A stretch of DNA of 64,000 nucleotides from assembly GCF_947305105.1 (NCBI RefSeq), contig NZ_CAMZCS010000009.1, positions 1 to 64,000 of the forward strand, read 5' to 3'. Both the position numbers and the translations under genes were made by a program. The notes below the pieces were generated by a model. The model made no database searches. It was not told the origin of the DNA and was given only the letters and a program-made list of their open reading frames with translations. Source of the DNA: an uncultured Fibrobacter sp. GTDB lineage: Bacteria > Fibrobacterota > Fibrobacteria > Fibrobacterales > Fibrobacteraceae. Of the stretch, positions 51,084 through 59,978 are shown in pieces. The stretch's first letter is position 1; every line of letters starts with the position of its first letter.

Positions 51084-52616
51084 TTAGAATTGCTCAAAGA
51101 ACTTGTGGACCTCTTCGGGGACCCAGGTGCCCTGCCAGTCCCAACCGACACTCATGTTGCCAGTGTCGTGCGCAGTCCACTGGTGGCTACCAGGCCAGCT
51201 GCACCACTTGACGGGGAAACGCGGATCCACTTCCGTGAAGTCATAACAGACATGTCCCGTATTGCCTTTGATTTCGTCGGGCTTTTCTTTTTCAGCTTCG
51301 GCACGTTGTCCATTTTCGTCAACTTTCGCGTTCCGCTTGAGGATTCTCGGGAGAGCGCTGTTCTTGGCAAGGTTGTAGTCGCAGCGGTCGTCATTGACGC
51401 CGTGTACGTTCATCCAGGCAATCGGCAATTCCTTCATGGCATCGCCTTCGGGCAGCCAGATGTTGTAATCGGCGACGGCATAGGTCGCAGCGGCGCGAAC
51501 GCGGTCCTGCATGTCTTGGGCCAGCGAGTAGCTGAACATGGCGCCGTAGCTAAATCCCGTAATGAACACGCGGCTCGTGTCGATGCAGTAGTTCTCGTTC
51601 AGGGTGGTGAGCGTCTGGGCGAAGAAATCGTGGTCGGCCTGGCCCTTGTTCCACAGGCCGCCAATCGCATCGAGAGAGACAAAGATGTAGTCGCCGTTCT
51701 TGTCGAGAACCTGTTGGCCGTAGTACGGAGTCGGGTGGTCGTAGTCAGCGGCATGGTGTACGAAGTCCTCGCCGTTGCTGCCGTAGCAGTGCAGCGCGAA
51801 CAGTACCTTGTGCGGCTTGGTGTTGTCGTAGTTTTTGGGCAGGGTGATAAAGTAGGTGCGGTTGTCGCTGCCGACCTTGATCTGGAACTGGTCGCCGTTC
51901 TCGACGCTCTTGACCTTCTGCAACTTGGATGCCGAGCCACACCCCTTGCTCGGTGTCGGCTCGTTTTTGAGCGCATACCCGAACTTGAACTGCGGAGCCG
52001 AAGCCTTGAGTTTCACATCGAGGGTGGTGTCAAGCGTGCCAAGCGGCACGGTGAGCGTGTCAAAGCCATCGGCGACAAAGCGGATTGCCTCACCCTGGGC
52101 GGCAGCTTTCAAGAGGGCATGTTCTGCCGAAGCGGTCAAGGAACCGGCAAAGCTACCATCGGCGGTAAATCTGAAATTCTGTTGGGCGTTCCCCACGGAT
52201 ACATGCGCGAAATACGTACCGCGAGCCTTGATTGCCCTACTCAAGTCATACGTACCGGAGCCCTGCATGGTCTTCTTGAAAACCTGGTGGCCAAGGGAAT
52301 TGAACACCTTGATCTGCACAGGCGAAGAACTTCCCTGCGAATACGAAAGCACGCCATTGCTCACACCGATGTACCCGACAGAATTCTTGAACGCAGGATG
52401 GACGGACAAACTGATAGAATCTTGCTCGTCTTCGTGGATGGTGAATTTCCCCAGGTCATCCGTTGTCGCGGTCTTCCCCTCTTTAAGAAGGCTGACAGCG
52501 ACATCCTTGAGGGCCTTACCCTGGTCGTCGGAAACCAAACCCGTTACGGTATATGCGGAAGTAACCCCGCAACATGCCAAAAAGCATGCGGTCGTAAGCA
52601 GATGAGATGTTTTCAT
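51084..52616 (-). CDS. CE1-like (feruloyl/acetyl) esterase with N-terminal accessory modules
   Basis: 510 residues from the ATG at 52616 (AAGGAG upstream). Signal peptide ending GVTSA. Order: a carboxypeptidase-regulatory-like beta sandwich (YTVTGLVSDDQGKALKDVAV, about 22-85); a module VQIKVFNSLGHQVFKKT ... FAHVSVGNAQQNFRF (about 98-155) like the type IX secretion tail but placed inside the protein; and an esterase domain from about 245 with LHCYGSNGED, nucleophile Ser in FITGFSYGAMFSY, and a late His in WPGSHQWTAHD. It likely removes ferulate or acetate from xylan; the exact ester is uncertain. Confidence 0.87.
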   Translation of the reverse strand: MKTSHLLTTACFLACCGVTSAYTVTGLVSDDQGKALKDVAVSLLKEGKTATTDDLGKFTIHEDEQDSISLSVHPAFKNSVGYIGVSNGVLSYSQGSSSPVQIKVFNSLGHQVFKKTMQGSGTYDLSRAIKARGTYFAHVSVGNAQQNFRFTADGSFAGSLTASAEHALLKAAAQGEAIRFVADGFDTLTVPLGTLDTTLDVKLKASAPQFKFGYALKNEPTPSKGCGSASKLQKVKSVENGDQFQIKVGSDNRTYFITLPKNYDNTKPHKVLFALHCYGSNGEDFVHHAADYDHPTPYYGQQVLDKNGDYIFVSLDAIGGLWNKGQADHDFFAQTLTTLNENYCIDTSRVFITGFSYGAMFSYSLAQDMQDRVRAAATYAVADYNIWLPEGDAMKELPIAWMNVHGVNDDRCDYNLAKNSALPRILKRNAKVDENGQRAEAEKEKPDEIKGNTGHVCYDFTEVDPRFPVKWCSWPGSHQWTAHDTGNMSVGWDWQGTWVPEEVHKFFEQF

Positions 52617-52961
52617 GTGTACTCCTTTTTCCCTAATCCTCATTACAGACTAATCTAACCCGCAATGTGACGAAGATTACACCGAAAAACCGCCTGCTTA
52701 TGGATGAATTGTCTATAAAAACTTTTTTACGCTCGTTCGCGGAACAAAAACTTCTGATTTCAATGAAAACTTGCTACCACATTCTTCCGCACCCCACCCC
52801 AAAGAGCCATTCCGAATGATATTCACTATACATTTTTTAAAAGAGACCTCTTTTTTTTCTTATTTTTTACGCAAATGTTATTTTTTTGATGTTTTTTGTT
52901 ATTATCTTGCTATTTTCATAATAAATTATACTTGTAATGATTTGTAAATTTAGAGGCGGTT
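52617..52961. promoter_or_regulatory. Divergent spacer between esterase and HD-GYP genes
   Basis: 345 bases. For the HD-GYP gene TTGTTA (52896-52901), 17 bases, TAATAA (52919-52924), followed by AGAGGCGG before the ATG. The part 52640-52860 shows no gene or strong hairpin. Confidence 0.45.
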
Positions 52962-55124
52962 ATGAAACAGCTCTCTTTGACTAAATCGAGAAAATTCTTG
53001 TCCGCAGTGGGTTTGATAGTTGTTTCGCTCTTAGCGAACATAATCCCTGCAAAAATAGCCTTAGCCACTGAAATTCCCGTATTCCTAGACAATGTCGGCA
53101 CACTGCTTTCCGCCATGCTCGGCGGTACGCTCCCCGCAGTTATTGTCGGTTTCTTTTCTAACGTCATCAATGGTTTTTCCAACTGGGAAACGCTCTACTA
53201 CGGCATCATCAGTATTCTCATTGGCGTGGCGGCCGCACTCTTCCAGCAATATGGATTTTACAAGACCATTTCCAGGATATGCATCGTCATAGTTACATTC
53301 GCCCTCCTGGGTGGTGGGCTCGGCTCCATACTCACCTACTTCTTGTACGGTTACGACTTCGGTGAAGGCATCTCGGCCCCGTTCTCCCTCGCCATCTACC
53401 AGCACCTCGGGTTCTCGAAATTCTTTTCCCAGCTTTCGGCAGACTTTGTCATCGACATGATTGACAAGACAATCGTAGTCGCCACATCTCTACTCATCTA
53501 CCGCAACATTCCCGTCAAATTCAAGAGCCTTTTCAGCAACGTATTCCTGTTCGACCCGCACCTCGGTGAACATTCCAGAAAGTCCGGCAGCCACCTCATC
53601 AAGCGTTCCCTGCTGCGCAAGGTTGTCGTCATGGTTATCGTTGCCGAAATCCTGCTCGGAGCCCTGGCCAGCACCACCGGATTCATCCTGTACCGCCAGG
53701 TCACGATTGCCAGGAACAAGGCCATCGCTCAAGGTGTGGGGGCTTCGGCCGCAGCAATCATCGACGGCGACCGGATCAAGGAGTGGGAGACCCTGGGGCA
53801 CGATGCACAAGGTTACGACGACATCGAGAAAGACTTGTACCGTATCCGCGATGGGTTCCCACAGGTATTCTACCTCTACGTCTACAGGATTACCAACGAC
53901 AGCAGTGTCGTCGTATTCGACTTGGAGGCGCGCGACACGAGCGGTGTTCTGCCGGACAAGCCTGGCGACCGAGTTGCGTTCAACCAAGGCTTTGCACCCG
54001 TGCGCGAGAACCTCCTCCGGGGTGAACATGTCGAGCCGATTGTCACGATTGACGAATACGGCTGGCTGCTGACTGCTTACGAACCGCTGAAGAACTCCTT
54101 AGGGAATACAGTCGCCTACGTGGGTGTCGACATTTCGATGGGAGACCTCATCTACGAGGAGGCCAAGTTCTTCATCAAGCTCCTGTCCATGTTCTTCGGG
54201 CTTTCCATCATCATCATGAGCATCGTCCTCGAACTTGTGAACCGGGGTATCGTGCATCCAGTGAACCGCATGGCGGCAGCCTCGATTCACTTTGCCTACA
54301 GTTTGGAACAAGGCCGCGTCAACGGGCTCAAGGAACTCGAATCCCTGCAGATCCGCACCTTCGACGAAATCGAATACCTCTACAAAGCGCTCACAAAAAC
54401 TTGTAAGGACTCGCTGGAATTCATCGAAAGGTTAGAGGCCGCAGCAGCCCGCATCACCCGGATGCAAGATGAAATCATTATCAACTTCGCCGAAATGGTC
54501 GAAGCAAGAGACACGAGTACGGGAGACCATATTAAAAAGACGGCGTTCTACGTGGAAGCCATTGCCGAAGAACTCCAAAAAGAAGGCAAGTTCAGCGACA
54601 TATTGACCGACACCTACAAAGACAAGCTCAAACGCTCCGCGCCGCTCCACGATATCGGCAAGATTGCCGTGTCCGACTTGATTTTGAACAAGCCGGGCAA
54701 GCTCACCGACGAAGAATTCGCCATCATGAAGAGCCACACCACGCAGGGCATGAAGATCCTTTCCAAGATCGAGGCAAACGCGAACAACACGATGGACGAC
54801 AACTACCTGAAGGAATCCATCGAAATGGCACACTACCACCACGAGAAATGGGACGGCTCAGGCTACCCCACTGGAATCAAGGGCGAAGAGATTCCTTTGT
54901 CTGCAAGAATCATGGCTGTTGCCGATGTGTTCGATGCGCTTGTGGCCGAACGCGTGTACAAGAAGCCGTTCACCTACGAAAAGGCCATGGCCATCATTAC
55001 CGAGGGTTCTGGCAAACATTTCGACCCCGTGGTCGTAGAAGCCTTCTGCCACATTTCCGAAAAGCTCTACAACGAACGTACCAAACTGAACAAGTCAGAA
55101 CAGCCACCGGAAACGCAAGCCTAA
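52962..55124 (+). CDS. HD-GYP cyclic-di-GMP phosphodiesterase with membrane sensor
   Basis: 720 residues. Residues 1-175: about six membrane helices resembling an ECF transporter substrate-binding component (FLDNVGTLLSAMLGGTLPAV). A further helix near 222-245, then a periplasmic Cache-like domain (about 250-395: GVGASAAAIIDGDRIKEWE, FPQVFYLYVYRI), another helix (LLSMFFGLSIIIMSIVLEL), a HAMP-like link, and the C-terminal HD-GYP domain: EARDTSTGDHIKKTA, LHDIGKIAVSD (about 563), HYHHEKWDGSGYPTG (about 633). All metal ligands and the GYP are present, so it should cleave c-di-GMP. Confidence 0.92.
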   Translation: MKQLSLTKSRKFLSAVGLIVVSLLANIIPAKIALATEIPVFLDNVGTLLSAMLGGTLPAVIVGFFSNVINGFSNWETLYYGIISILIGVAAALFQQYGFYKTISRICIVIVTFALLGGGLGSILTYFLYGYDFGEGISAPFSLAIYQHLGFSKFFSQLSADFVIDMIDKTIVVATSLLIYRNIPVKFKSLFSNVFLFDPHLGEHSRKSGSHLIKRSLLRKVVVMVIVAEILLGALASTTGFILYRQVTIARNKAIAQGVGASAAAIIDGDRIKEWETLGHDAQGYDDIEKDLYRIRDGFPQVFYLYVYRITNDSSVVVFDLEARDTSGVLPDKPGDRVAFNQGFAPVRENLLRGEHVEPIVTIDEYGWLLTAYEPLKNSLGNTVAYVGVDISMGDLIYEEAKFFIKLLSMFFGLSIIIMSIVLELVNRGIVHPVNRMAAASIHFAYSLEQGRVNGLKELESLQIRTFDEIEYLYKALTKTCKDSLEFIERLEAAAARITRMQDEIIINFAEMVEARDTSTGDHIKKTAFYVEAIAEELQKEGKFSDILTDTYKDKLKRSAPLHDIGKIAVSDLILNKPGKLTDEEFAIMKSHTTQGMKILSKIEANANNTMDDNYLKESIEMAHYHHEKWDGSGYPTGIKGEEIPLSARIMAVADVFDALVAERVYKKPFTYEKAMAIITEGSGKHFDPVVVEAFCHISEKLYNERTKLNKSEQPPETQA

Positions 55125-55146
55125 TCCATTGAACATACTACAAAGA

Positions 55147-55170
55147 ACGCGGTCCCTAAAGGGGCCGCGA
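55147..55170. terminator. Hairpin between the convergent HD-GYP and BtuG-like genes
   Basis: CGCGGTCCC-TAAA-GGGGCCGCG stem, no clear T run; may serve both strands. Confidence 0.5.
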
Positions 55171-55205
55171 TTCAATTATACAAGCATCAATCGCTTAATC
55201 AGCAA

Positions 55206-56483
55206 TTAAAACAAAGCGATATTGTAAGGAGGAAGGGCACCCTTCGGCTGCTTGATGGTATTCTTCTTCTTGCCGTTCCACGTGACAACAGCAGGAACGG
55301 AGCGGTCACCGACATAGAGCAAACCATCGTCAATAGCCATGGAGCCGGACATGTCGGTAAATCCTTCGACATCATCCACCTTCTTAGCCGAAATGTCGAC
55401 CTTCTTCAAGGCCTGTATTGCAGCATAATTTTCGTCGTAGCCGAGGTTGATGCTCACGTAGACAACTTCGCCATCGACAACCATAGAAGCAATGCCACCA
55501 CCCAGATCTTCACCGGAAATCAGCAATTCGGATTTTTTCTTGGAGACATTCACCTTCTCGATACCGCGCTGGCTGTCGGCATCGGTGCCGTAAGCAGCAT
55601 TGTATTCGCCATGAGTCGCCACATAGACATTACCACCAATAACAGCGACGTTCGAGGGATTCTTGCTCTTGAGCTGGATCGTATCCTTCAGGTCGCCCGT
55701 AGAGGCATCGTAGATAGCGAGCAGGCCCTTGGGATAAGTAACCACATAGTTTTCATCCTGCGTGTAGCGCTGCATCAACACATAGAGGGAGCCGTCATCG
55801 AGTTCGATGTCGGCCACATACGGAGAATGTTCGCCTTCGTAAGCAAACTTTCCGATTTTGATGGATTTTTTAACCTTGCCGTCTTCCGTCGAAATTTTCA
55901 CCAGGGAGTCGGCATTCTGCAAAGCGACCCAGGCCTGATCTCCATCAAAAGCCATGTCAACCGGATTCGCTTCATCGTCCAAAGAAACCTGCCAAACTAC
56001 GGCCTTCTTGCCTTTGGATTCCAACTTCTCGGGGTCAATCTTTGTAATGTTATCCGCACCCTTGCGTTCCAGCACATAGAGGTCGGCTCCGTTCGTAACG
56101 ACCTTGGAATCTTGGTGGAAGGAGAGGGAACTTTCAGAAATCTTTCCGTCCTTGTCAATCCAGCGGAGTTCGCCAGTCGAGTAGTCGGAACCAAAGACCA
56201 CACCCGTCAAGGAAACACTTATTTCCGAAGAGCTGCTGGATTCTTCAACAGAAGAACTGCTGGCTTCTTCGACAGAAGAGGAACTCTTGTCCTTCTTCTT
56301 CGAAGAGCTGCTGCCTTCGTCATCGTTAGACGACGAACTGAGTTCCGGTTCATCGCCTGTAGAAGACGGGCCCGAACTGGAGTCGTCGCCGCAAGCCGTC
56401 ATAAAGACGAGAGAGGCAATGGACAATGCGGCGAAAGATTGCTTCGCCACACTCGCAATGACATTCTTTTTCATTTTATTCAT
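55206..56483 (-). CDS. BtuG-like beta-propeller lipoprotein (cobalamin binding)
   Basis: 425 residues. AAGGAAC precedes the start. The signal peptide MNKMKKNVIASVAKQSFAAL...MTAC contains VIASVAKQS, the translation of an inserted palindromic element. Poly-Ser/Lys linker to about 95. The rest is a YncE/DUF5074-like propeller with repeated blades (GADLYVLERKGADNITKID; DQAWVALQNADSLVKIS; GNVYVATHG; GGIASMVVDGEVVYVSI; DGLLYVGDRSVPAVVTW). It directly follows a TonB receptor gene under a B12 riboswitch, the arrangement of btuB-btuG in Bacteroides, where BtuG holds B12 on the surface lid of BtuB. Function by context and fold; ligand inferred. Confidence 0.82.
   Translation of the reverse strand: MNKMKKNVIASVAKQSFAALSIASLVFMTACGDDSSSGPSSTGDEPELSSSSNDDEGSSSSKKKDKSSSSVEEASSSSVEESSSSSEISVSLTGVVFGSDYSTGELRWIDKDGKISESSLSFHQDSKVVTNGADLYVLERKGADNITKIDPEKLESKGKKAVVWQVSLDDEANPVDMAFDGDQAWVALQNADSLVKISTEDGKVKKSIKIGKFAYEGEHSPYVADIELDDGSLYVLMQRYTQDENYVVTYPKGLLAIYDASTGDLKDTIQLKSKNPSNVAVIGGNVYVATHGEYNAAYGTDADSQRGIEKVNVSKKKSELLISGEDLGGGIASMVVDGEVVYVSINLGYDENYAAIQALKKVDISAKKVDDVEGFTDMSGSMAIDDGLLYVGDRSVPAVVTWNGKKKNTIKQPKGALPPYNIALF
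56437..56463 (-). repeat. Palindromic element in a signal peptide
   Basis: On the coding strand TGTCATTGCGAG-TGTG-GCGAAGCAATC, encoding VIASVAKQS inside the BtuG-like leader. Confidence 0.75.
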
Positions 56484-56526
56484 TTTGTGTTCCTTTTCTG
56501 GCTTTACGCATTTTTTTGCGCGGGGG

Positions 56527-58590
56527 CTAGAACCCCTGTATTATGGTGAACTTGTATTCCCTCCCCGGCATGGGGAATGGGGTATAAAAATTGCGGTATT
56601 TTTCGTCGGTGATGTTATCCACAGAAAAAGCGAGGCGCGTCTTTTCGAACGGATTGTACGAGAGCATGGCGCGATGGTTTGCCACAGCCGGCTGGTCCAT
56701 ACGGTTCGCACGGTCGCTGTACATGATGCTGCGCCATTCCGACGCCCACATCAAATCCAGATGCAGCGGCAAGTGGAGCGTGGCCTCGGCAAAATAGCTG
56801 CGGTCAGGTTCCCCGGGGAGTTTGTTCCCGTTATACGTATCCGATTTCGAACGGTCTTCTGTTTTCTGGAATGTGGCTCGCAACACGACATCCAGGAATT
56901 TTGCAGGCGTGCTGTTGAGTTCGAATTCGGCACCGCGCACCCGCGAACGGGCGATGTTTTCGGCATGCAGGTGTTCCACGACAATCACCCAGCAAATACC
57001 GTCTTCGATATGCGATTCAAAGTACGCAGCCCTCAAAGATGTGTGGCCTCCCGGCACCTTGAACAAGCCAGAGGCCTCGAACTTGGTCGCCTTTTCCCGT
57101 TTGAGTTTCGGGTTCGACAAGGCTCCCGGGAAAGTCCCGTAAAGTTCCATCAGGGCGGGCTGCTGGTAAAAACGGCCCAGCGAGACCTCCCCCGTCACCG
57201 GTATTTCGGAATTCCCGAGGCGAGTGTAGGCGCGCCCCGAAAGAGTCAAATCACGGTCTTCAGCTTCATCCAGGGTACGGCCTCCCGTGGGCAAAACAAA
57301 GGTTCCCTCGTCCAGATGGTCCTTCAGAAAATGCACCGAGCCCTCGCCACCGAGCCCCGCATACTTGAAAAACTGGTAATACAGGTCTCCAGAGCCTACC
57401 AAGTTCAAGCGGTCCAGCGCCCAATCCTTAGAAACGCCACGCGCTTCGGCGCGTTCCCACTCCGCAGCCACACGGGCAGCACCCTTCAGACGGTTCCACA
57501 AAGCCCATTCAGCCGAGACTTCAGGGACAAACTTGTAGACCGCCGCACCGTATTCCAGATATTCGTTGATCGAATAGCCCAGGTGATCCAACGGATAATA
57601 GGAACTCGAAACGTTCTTGTCGAACCGGTACGAAAGCCCGCCATACAAGAAAAGCGCATCGTCAAAAAAGCCGGGCGATTCCAAGCCATAGCGGATAAGC
57701 GCCGACTCCCCGACAAAATCGGCCACGACCGTCTGCTGTTCTTCTTTGCCGGGGTTCCCGCCTTCGAACCGGGTCGCCGTCACAGACAAAGTCGAGAATG
57801 AGCCGTTCCCGTGCAGCATGCGGAACTGCGCGTTGCCCGACACGTCGGTATATTCTGCATTTTGGCGCGTTGCCGTATAATCATCGTCGTCGTTGTATTG
57901 CGTCCCGTTGCGGTTCGTGTACTCGTAGTCGTTGTCGGAATGCCTGGTGGCAAACGAAGAGGCAAACATGATGCTGTCGGTCACCGGAGAGCTCACCTGG
58001 AAGGCACCCTCCCATGTGTTGTGGTTCCCGTAAGCAAGCAAGACGCGCCCGCCCTTCTTCACGGCATTCTTCGTCACGAAATTGACTGCACCGCCGAGCC
58101 CCGTCACGCCGAACTTCGCAGGGACATTCCCCTTGAACACCTCGACTTTTTCCATCTGGTTCAGGTCGATAGACGCGAGGTTCACCGCGCCGCCGCTCGC
58201 ATCGTTCAGCGGGACGCCATCCACGCAAATCAAAATGTTCCTCGCCGCAATCCCACGAATGGACACCGACTGGAAACTCCCTAAACCGCCCTGCTTGTAC
58301 GACTGGATCCCAGGCAGCGTCGAAAGGAGGTCTGCCGCCGTCAGCGACTTGCCCTCCCAAGCCGACGAATTGATTTCGGTATAGCTTACATCTTGTGCGG
58401 GCAGATAACCGGTGGCGCTTACCACATCCGAAGAGCCCAAATCTTGCACAGGGTCGTTTGCAGAAACGATAGACACATCCTCCGGGGAACCTTCCGAAGG
58501 AGGGACTGCGGCACCGCCCGCCCAGGCAAGGGCGCAGCACCAAAAAGCTGCAACACATGCAACCTTAAAGAATGACGTCTTTCGCATCAA
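56527..58590 (-). CDS. btuB: TonB-dependent outer membrane receptor, BtuB-like
   Basis: 687 residues. Signal peptide ending ALAWAGG. A short region with DVVSATGYLPAQ acts as TonB box/plug start; the plug includes LLSTLPGIQSY, VSIRGIAARNILICVDGVPL and GVTGLGGAVNFVTKN; the rest is a 22-strand barrel ending REYKFTIIQGF, with the terminal Phe usual for outer membrane proteins. The gene is preceded by a cobalamin riboswitch and followed after 43 bases by the BtuG-like lipoprotein, so it most likely imports cobalamin or a related corrinoid. Confidence 0.88.
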   Translation of the reverse strand: MMRKTSFFKVACVAAFWCCALAWAGGAAVPPSEGSPEDVSIVSANDPVQDLGSSDVVSATGYLPAQDVSYTEINSSAWEGKSLTAADLLSTLPGIQSYKQGGLGSFQSVSIRGIAARNILICVDGVPLNDASGGAVNLASIDLNQMEKVEVFKGNVPAKFGVTGLGGAVNFVTKNAVKKGGRVLLAYGNHNTWEGAFQVSSPVTDSIMFASSFATRHSDNDYEYTNRNGTQYNDDDDYTATRQNAEYTDVSGNAQFRMLHGNGSFSTLSVTATRFEGGNPGKEEQQTVVADFVGESALIRYGLESPGFFDDALFLYGGLSYRFDKNVSSSYYPLDHLGYSINEYLEYGAAVYKFVPEVSAEWALWNRLKGAARVAAEWERAEARGVSKDWALDRLNLVGSGDLYYQFFKYAGLGGEGSVHFLKDHLDEGTFVLPTGGRTLDEAEDRDLTLSGRAYTRLGNSEIPVTGEVSLGRFYQQPALMELYGTFPGALSNPKLKREKATKFEASGLFKVPGGHTSLRAAYFESHIEDGICWVIVVEHLHAENIARSRVRGAEFELNSTPAKFLDVVLRATFQKTEDRSKSDTYNGNKLPGEPDRSYFAEATLHLPLHLDLMWASEWRSIMYSDRANRMDQPAVANHRAMLSYNPFEKTRLAFSVDNITDEKYRNFYTPFPMPGREYKFTIIQGF

Positions 58591-58605
58591 ACCTCTAAGA
58601 AACGT

Positions 58606-58780
58606 TTTTGCAGTTCTTCTGGCTCGGGGATCGTCCTACGCCGGCTCCTTCGCATGCAAGCACACTGGTTTTGAAATTCTGCCGGTTTCGTCCACCCTTA
58701 CAGCGGCGGGACCGCTCCGGTTTTTCACCGGATTCTCTCCGACTTGGCTTACGCCAAATCGGGCTTTTCGGGGCACAAAA
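58606..58780 (-). ncRNA. Cobalamin (B12) riboswitch
   Basis: On the minus strand the core CCGGAGCGGTCCCGCCGCTG then TAA (58698-58720), preceded by the GGAGAGAATCCGGTGAAAA helix and followed by a B12 box GAGCCAGAAGAACTGC at 58610-58625. It precedes the TonB receptor by about 15-20 bases, so it probably acts on ribosome access. TATATT at about 58806-58801 (minus strand) is a fitting -10. Confidence 0.92.
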
Positions 58781-58814
58781 ACTATTTGCGAAAAATTTAA
58801 ATATATGAGGGGGT

Positions 58815-58854
58815 ATTGTAAAGGGCCGTCCAAACGGCGGCCCTCTTTACAATC
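58815..58854. terminator. Long hairpin terminator, both directions
   Basis: ATTGTAAAGGGCCG and CGGCCCTCTTTACAAT form a stem of about 14 bp with a small bulge, after the FKBP_N-like gene and before the riboswitch. Confidence 0.65.
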
Positions 58855-58868
58855 GACAATGTCAAGGA

Positions 58869-59714
58869 TTACTTTTGTTCTGGAGCAGGAGCTTCTGCCG
58901 CAGGGGCCTTGGCGGCCGCGGTATCCTTCGCCGTAGAATCGTTGGCGGCAGCTGCGGAATCCTGCGCAGCCTGCTGCTGCCTCATGAACTCTTCACGCTT
59001 TTTCTCCATGTGCTCACGAATCTTCACGACGTAGCGGTCGTTGACGGCCTTGATGGAATCCATCGGGAACTGAGTCTTGTAGTTTGTGTCCAGCACGTTC
59101 AGGCAAGCCTCGCGAAGGCCCTGGATAAAGTAATTGAGGTCGAATTCCTGGTCGAACTGCCTTTCGACACCATGGAACATGATGTCGAGCTGGGTACCCA
59201 TGACATAGGAATACTTCTGGATAGGTGTCGACTTTTCGCCAAGCGTGACCGTGGTGTTCAGATACTTCGCAGCCGGCTTGATGGGGAGCGTCTTCATGGC
59301 AGAATCCACGTAAGCGCGGAGTTTCGAGAAGTCGCCTTCGAAAGACATTTCGGTTGCACTGTCGGGCCTTGCAAGCTTCTGGCGTTCGGCAGCCTGTGCA
59401 GCAAAATAGGCATCAATCGCCGGCATGGAATCGCGCGGAATCTGGAGTTTGAAGTTCGTGTCCTTGAAAGCCTTCGAATTGTCGAGAACGCCCTGGACAA
59501 GGTAATCGATTTCAAAATACTCGCCAAGTTGCATCCCGATGTTCTGGAAGCTCGGCCCACCGAACTGAGAACCCAGCATGTAAGAGAACTTCTGGTCGTC
59601 GGTCGTGTTCGCGTCAATTTTGACATCGGGGGCAGCGGTCTGACGGGGCTGCTGCATATCGCAGGCCGAAAGGGCCAGCAAAGCAATACCAAAGGCAATT
59701 ATTTTTGATTTCAT
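58869..59714 (-). CDS. Lipoprotein with two FKBP-type N-terminal (Mip-like) domains
   Basis: 281 residues. Signal peptide ending ALLALSAC. Two related halves: QKFSYMLGSQFGGPSFQNIG...EYFEIDYLVQGVLDN (about 40-130) and QKYSYVMGTQLDIMFHGVER...EFDLNYFIQGLREA (about 165-245), each like the dimerising N-terminal helices of FKBP-type prolyl isomerases. No FKBP catalytic domain follows; the C-terminus is an Ala/Glu/Lys-rich tail. It could be a chaperone-like or scaffold lipoprotein. Function uncertain. Confidence 0.7.
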   Translation of the reverse strand: MKSKIIAFGIALLALSACDMQQPRQTAAPDVKIDANTTDDQKFSYMLGSQFGGPSFQNIGMQLGEYFEIDYLVQGVLDNSKAFKDTNFKLQIPRDSMPAIDAYFAAQAAERQKLARPDSATEMSFEGDFSKLRAYVDSAMKTLPIKPAAKYLNTTVTLGEKSTPIQKYSYVMGTQLDIMFHGVERQFDQEFDLNYFIQGLREACLNVLDTNYKTQFPMDSIKAVNDRYVVKIREHMEKKREEFMRQQQAAQDSAAAANDSTAKDTAAAKAPAAEAPAPEQK

Positions 59715-59978
59715 AGATCCTTCCGAGGTGAAAATTTCAAATAAAATATAGTAATATGAGTACTACAGAAGGAACTGTGAATCGTGCATTTCAAAATTCA
59801 AAGAAAATCTGGAACCACAGGCGAGTTCAACATCATGTCCGTCGGCTCCTACGTGGAGCTGTAAGACAGCACCTAGCAAAATCATCGCAGGAGAGGCTTT
59901 CATCCTTAAAAATGAACAAAAAGTGGTAAAAAATCAAGAGTTTTTGATTTTTCCATACTTTTTAGTTATATTTAGGGT
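59715..59978. other. Spacer with a possible gene remnant
   Basis: 264 bases. A 26-codon frame from GTG 59784 to TAA 59864 reads VHFKIQRKSGTTGEFNIMSV and then GSYVEL, which looks protein-like but too short; possibly the start of a lost gene. AAAATATAGTAATAT just upstream is promoter-like. TTAGTTATATTTAGGG before 59979 may serve the ATPase gene. Confidence 0.3.

Noticed and set aside
59784-59864. 26-residue frame from GTG as a real gene
   Set aside because: Too short and without a ribosome site; kept only as a possible remnant in the spacer entry.
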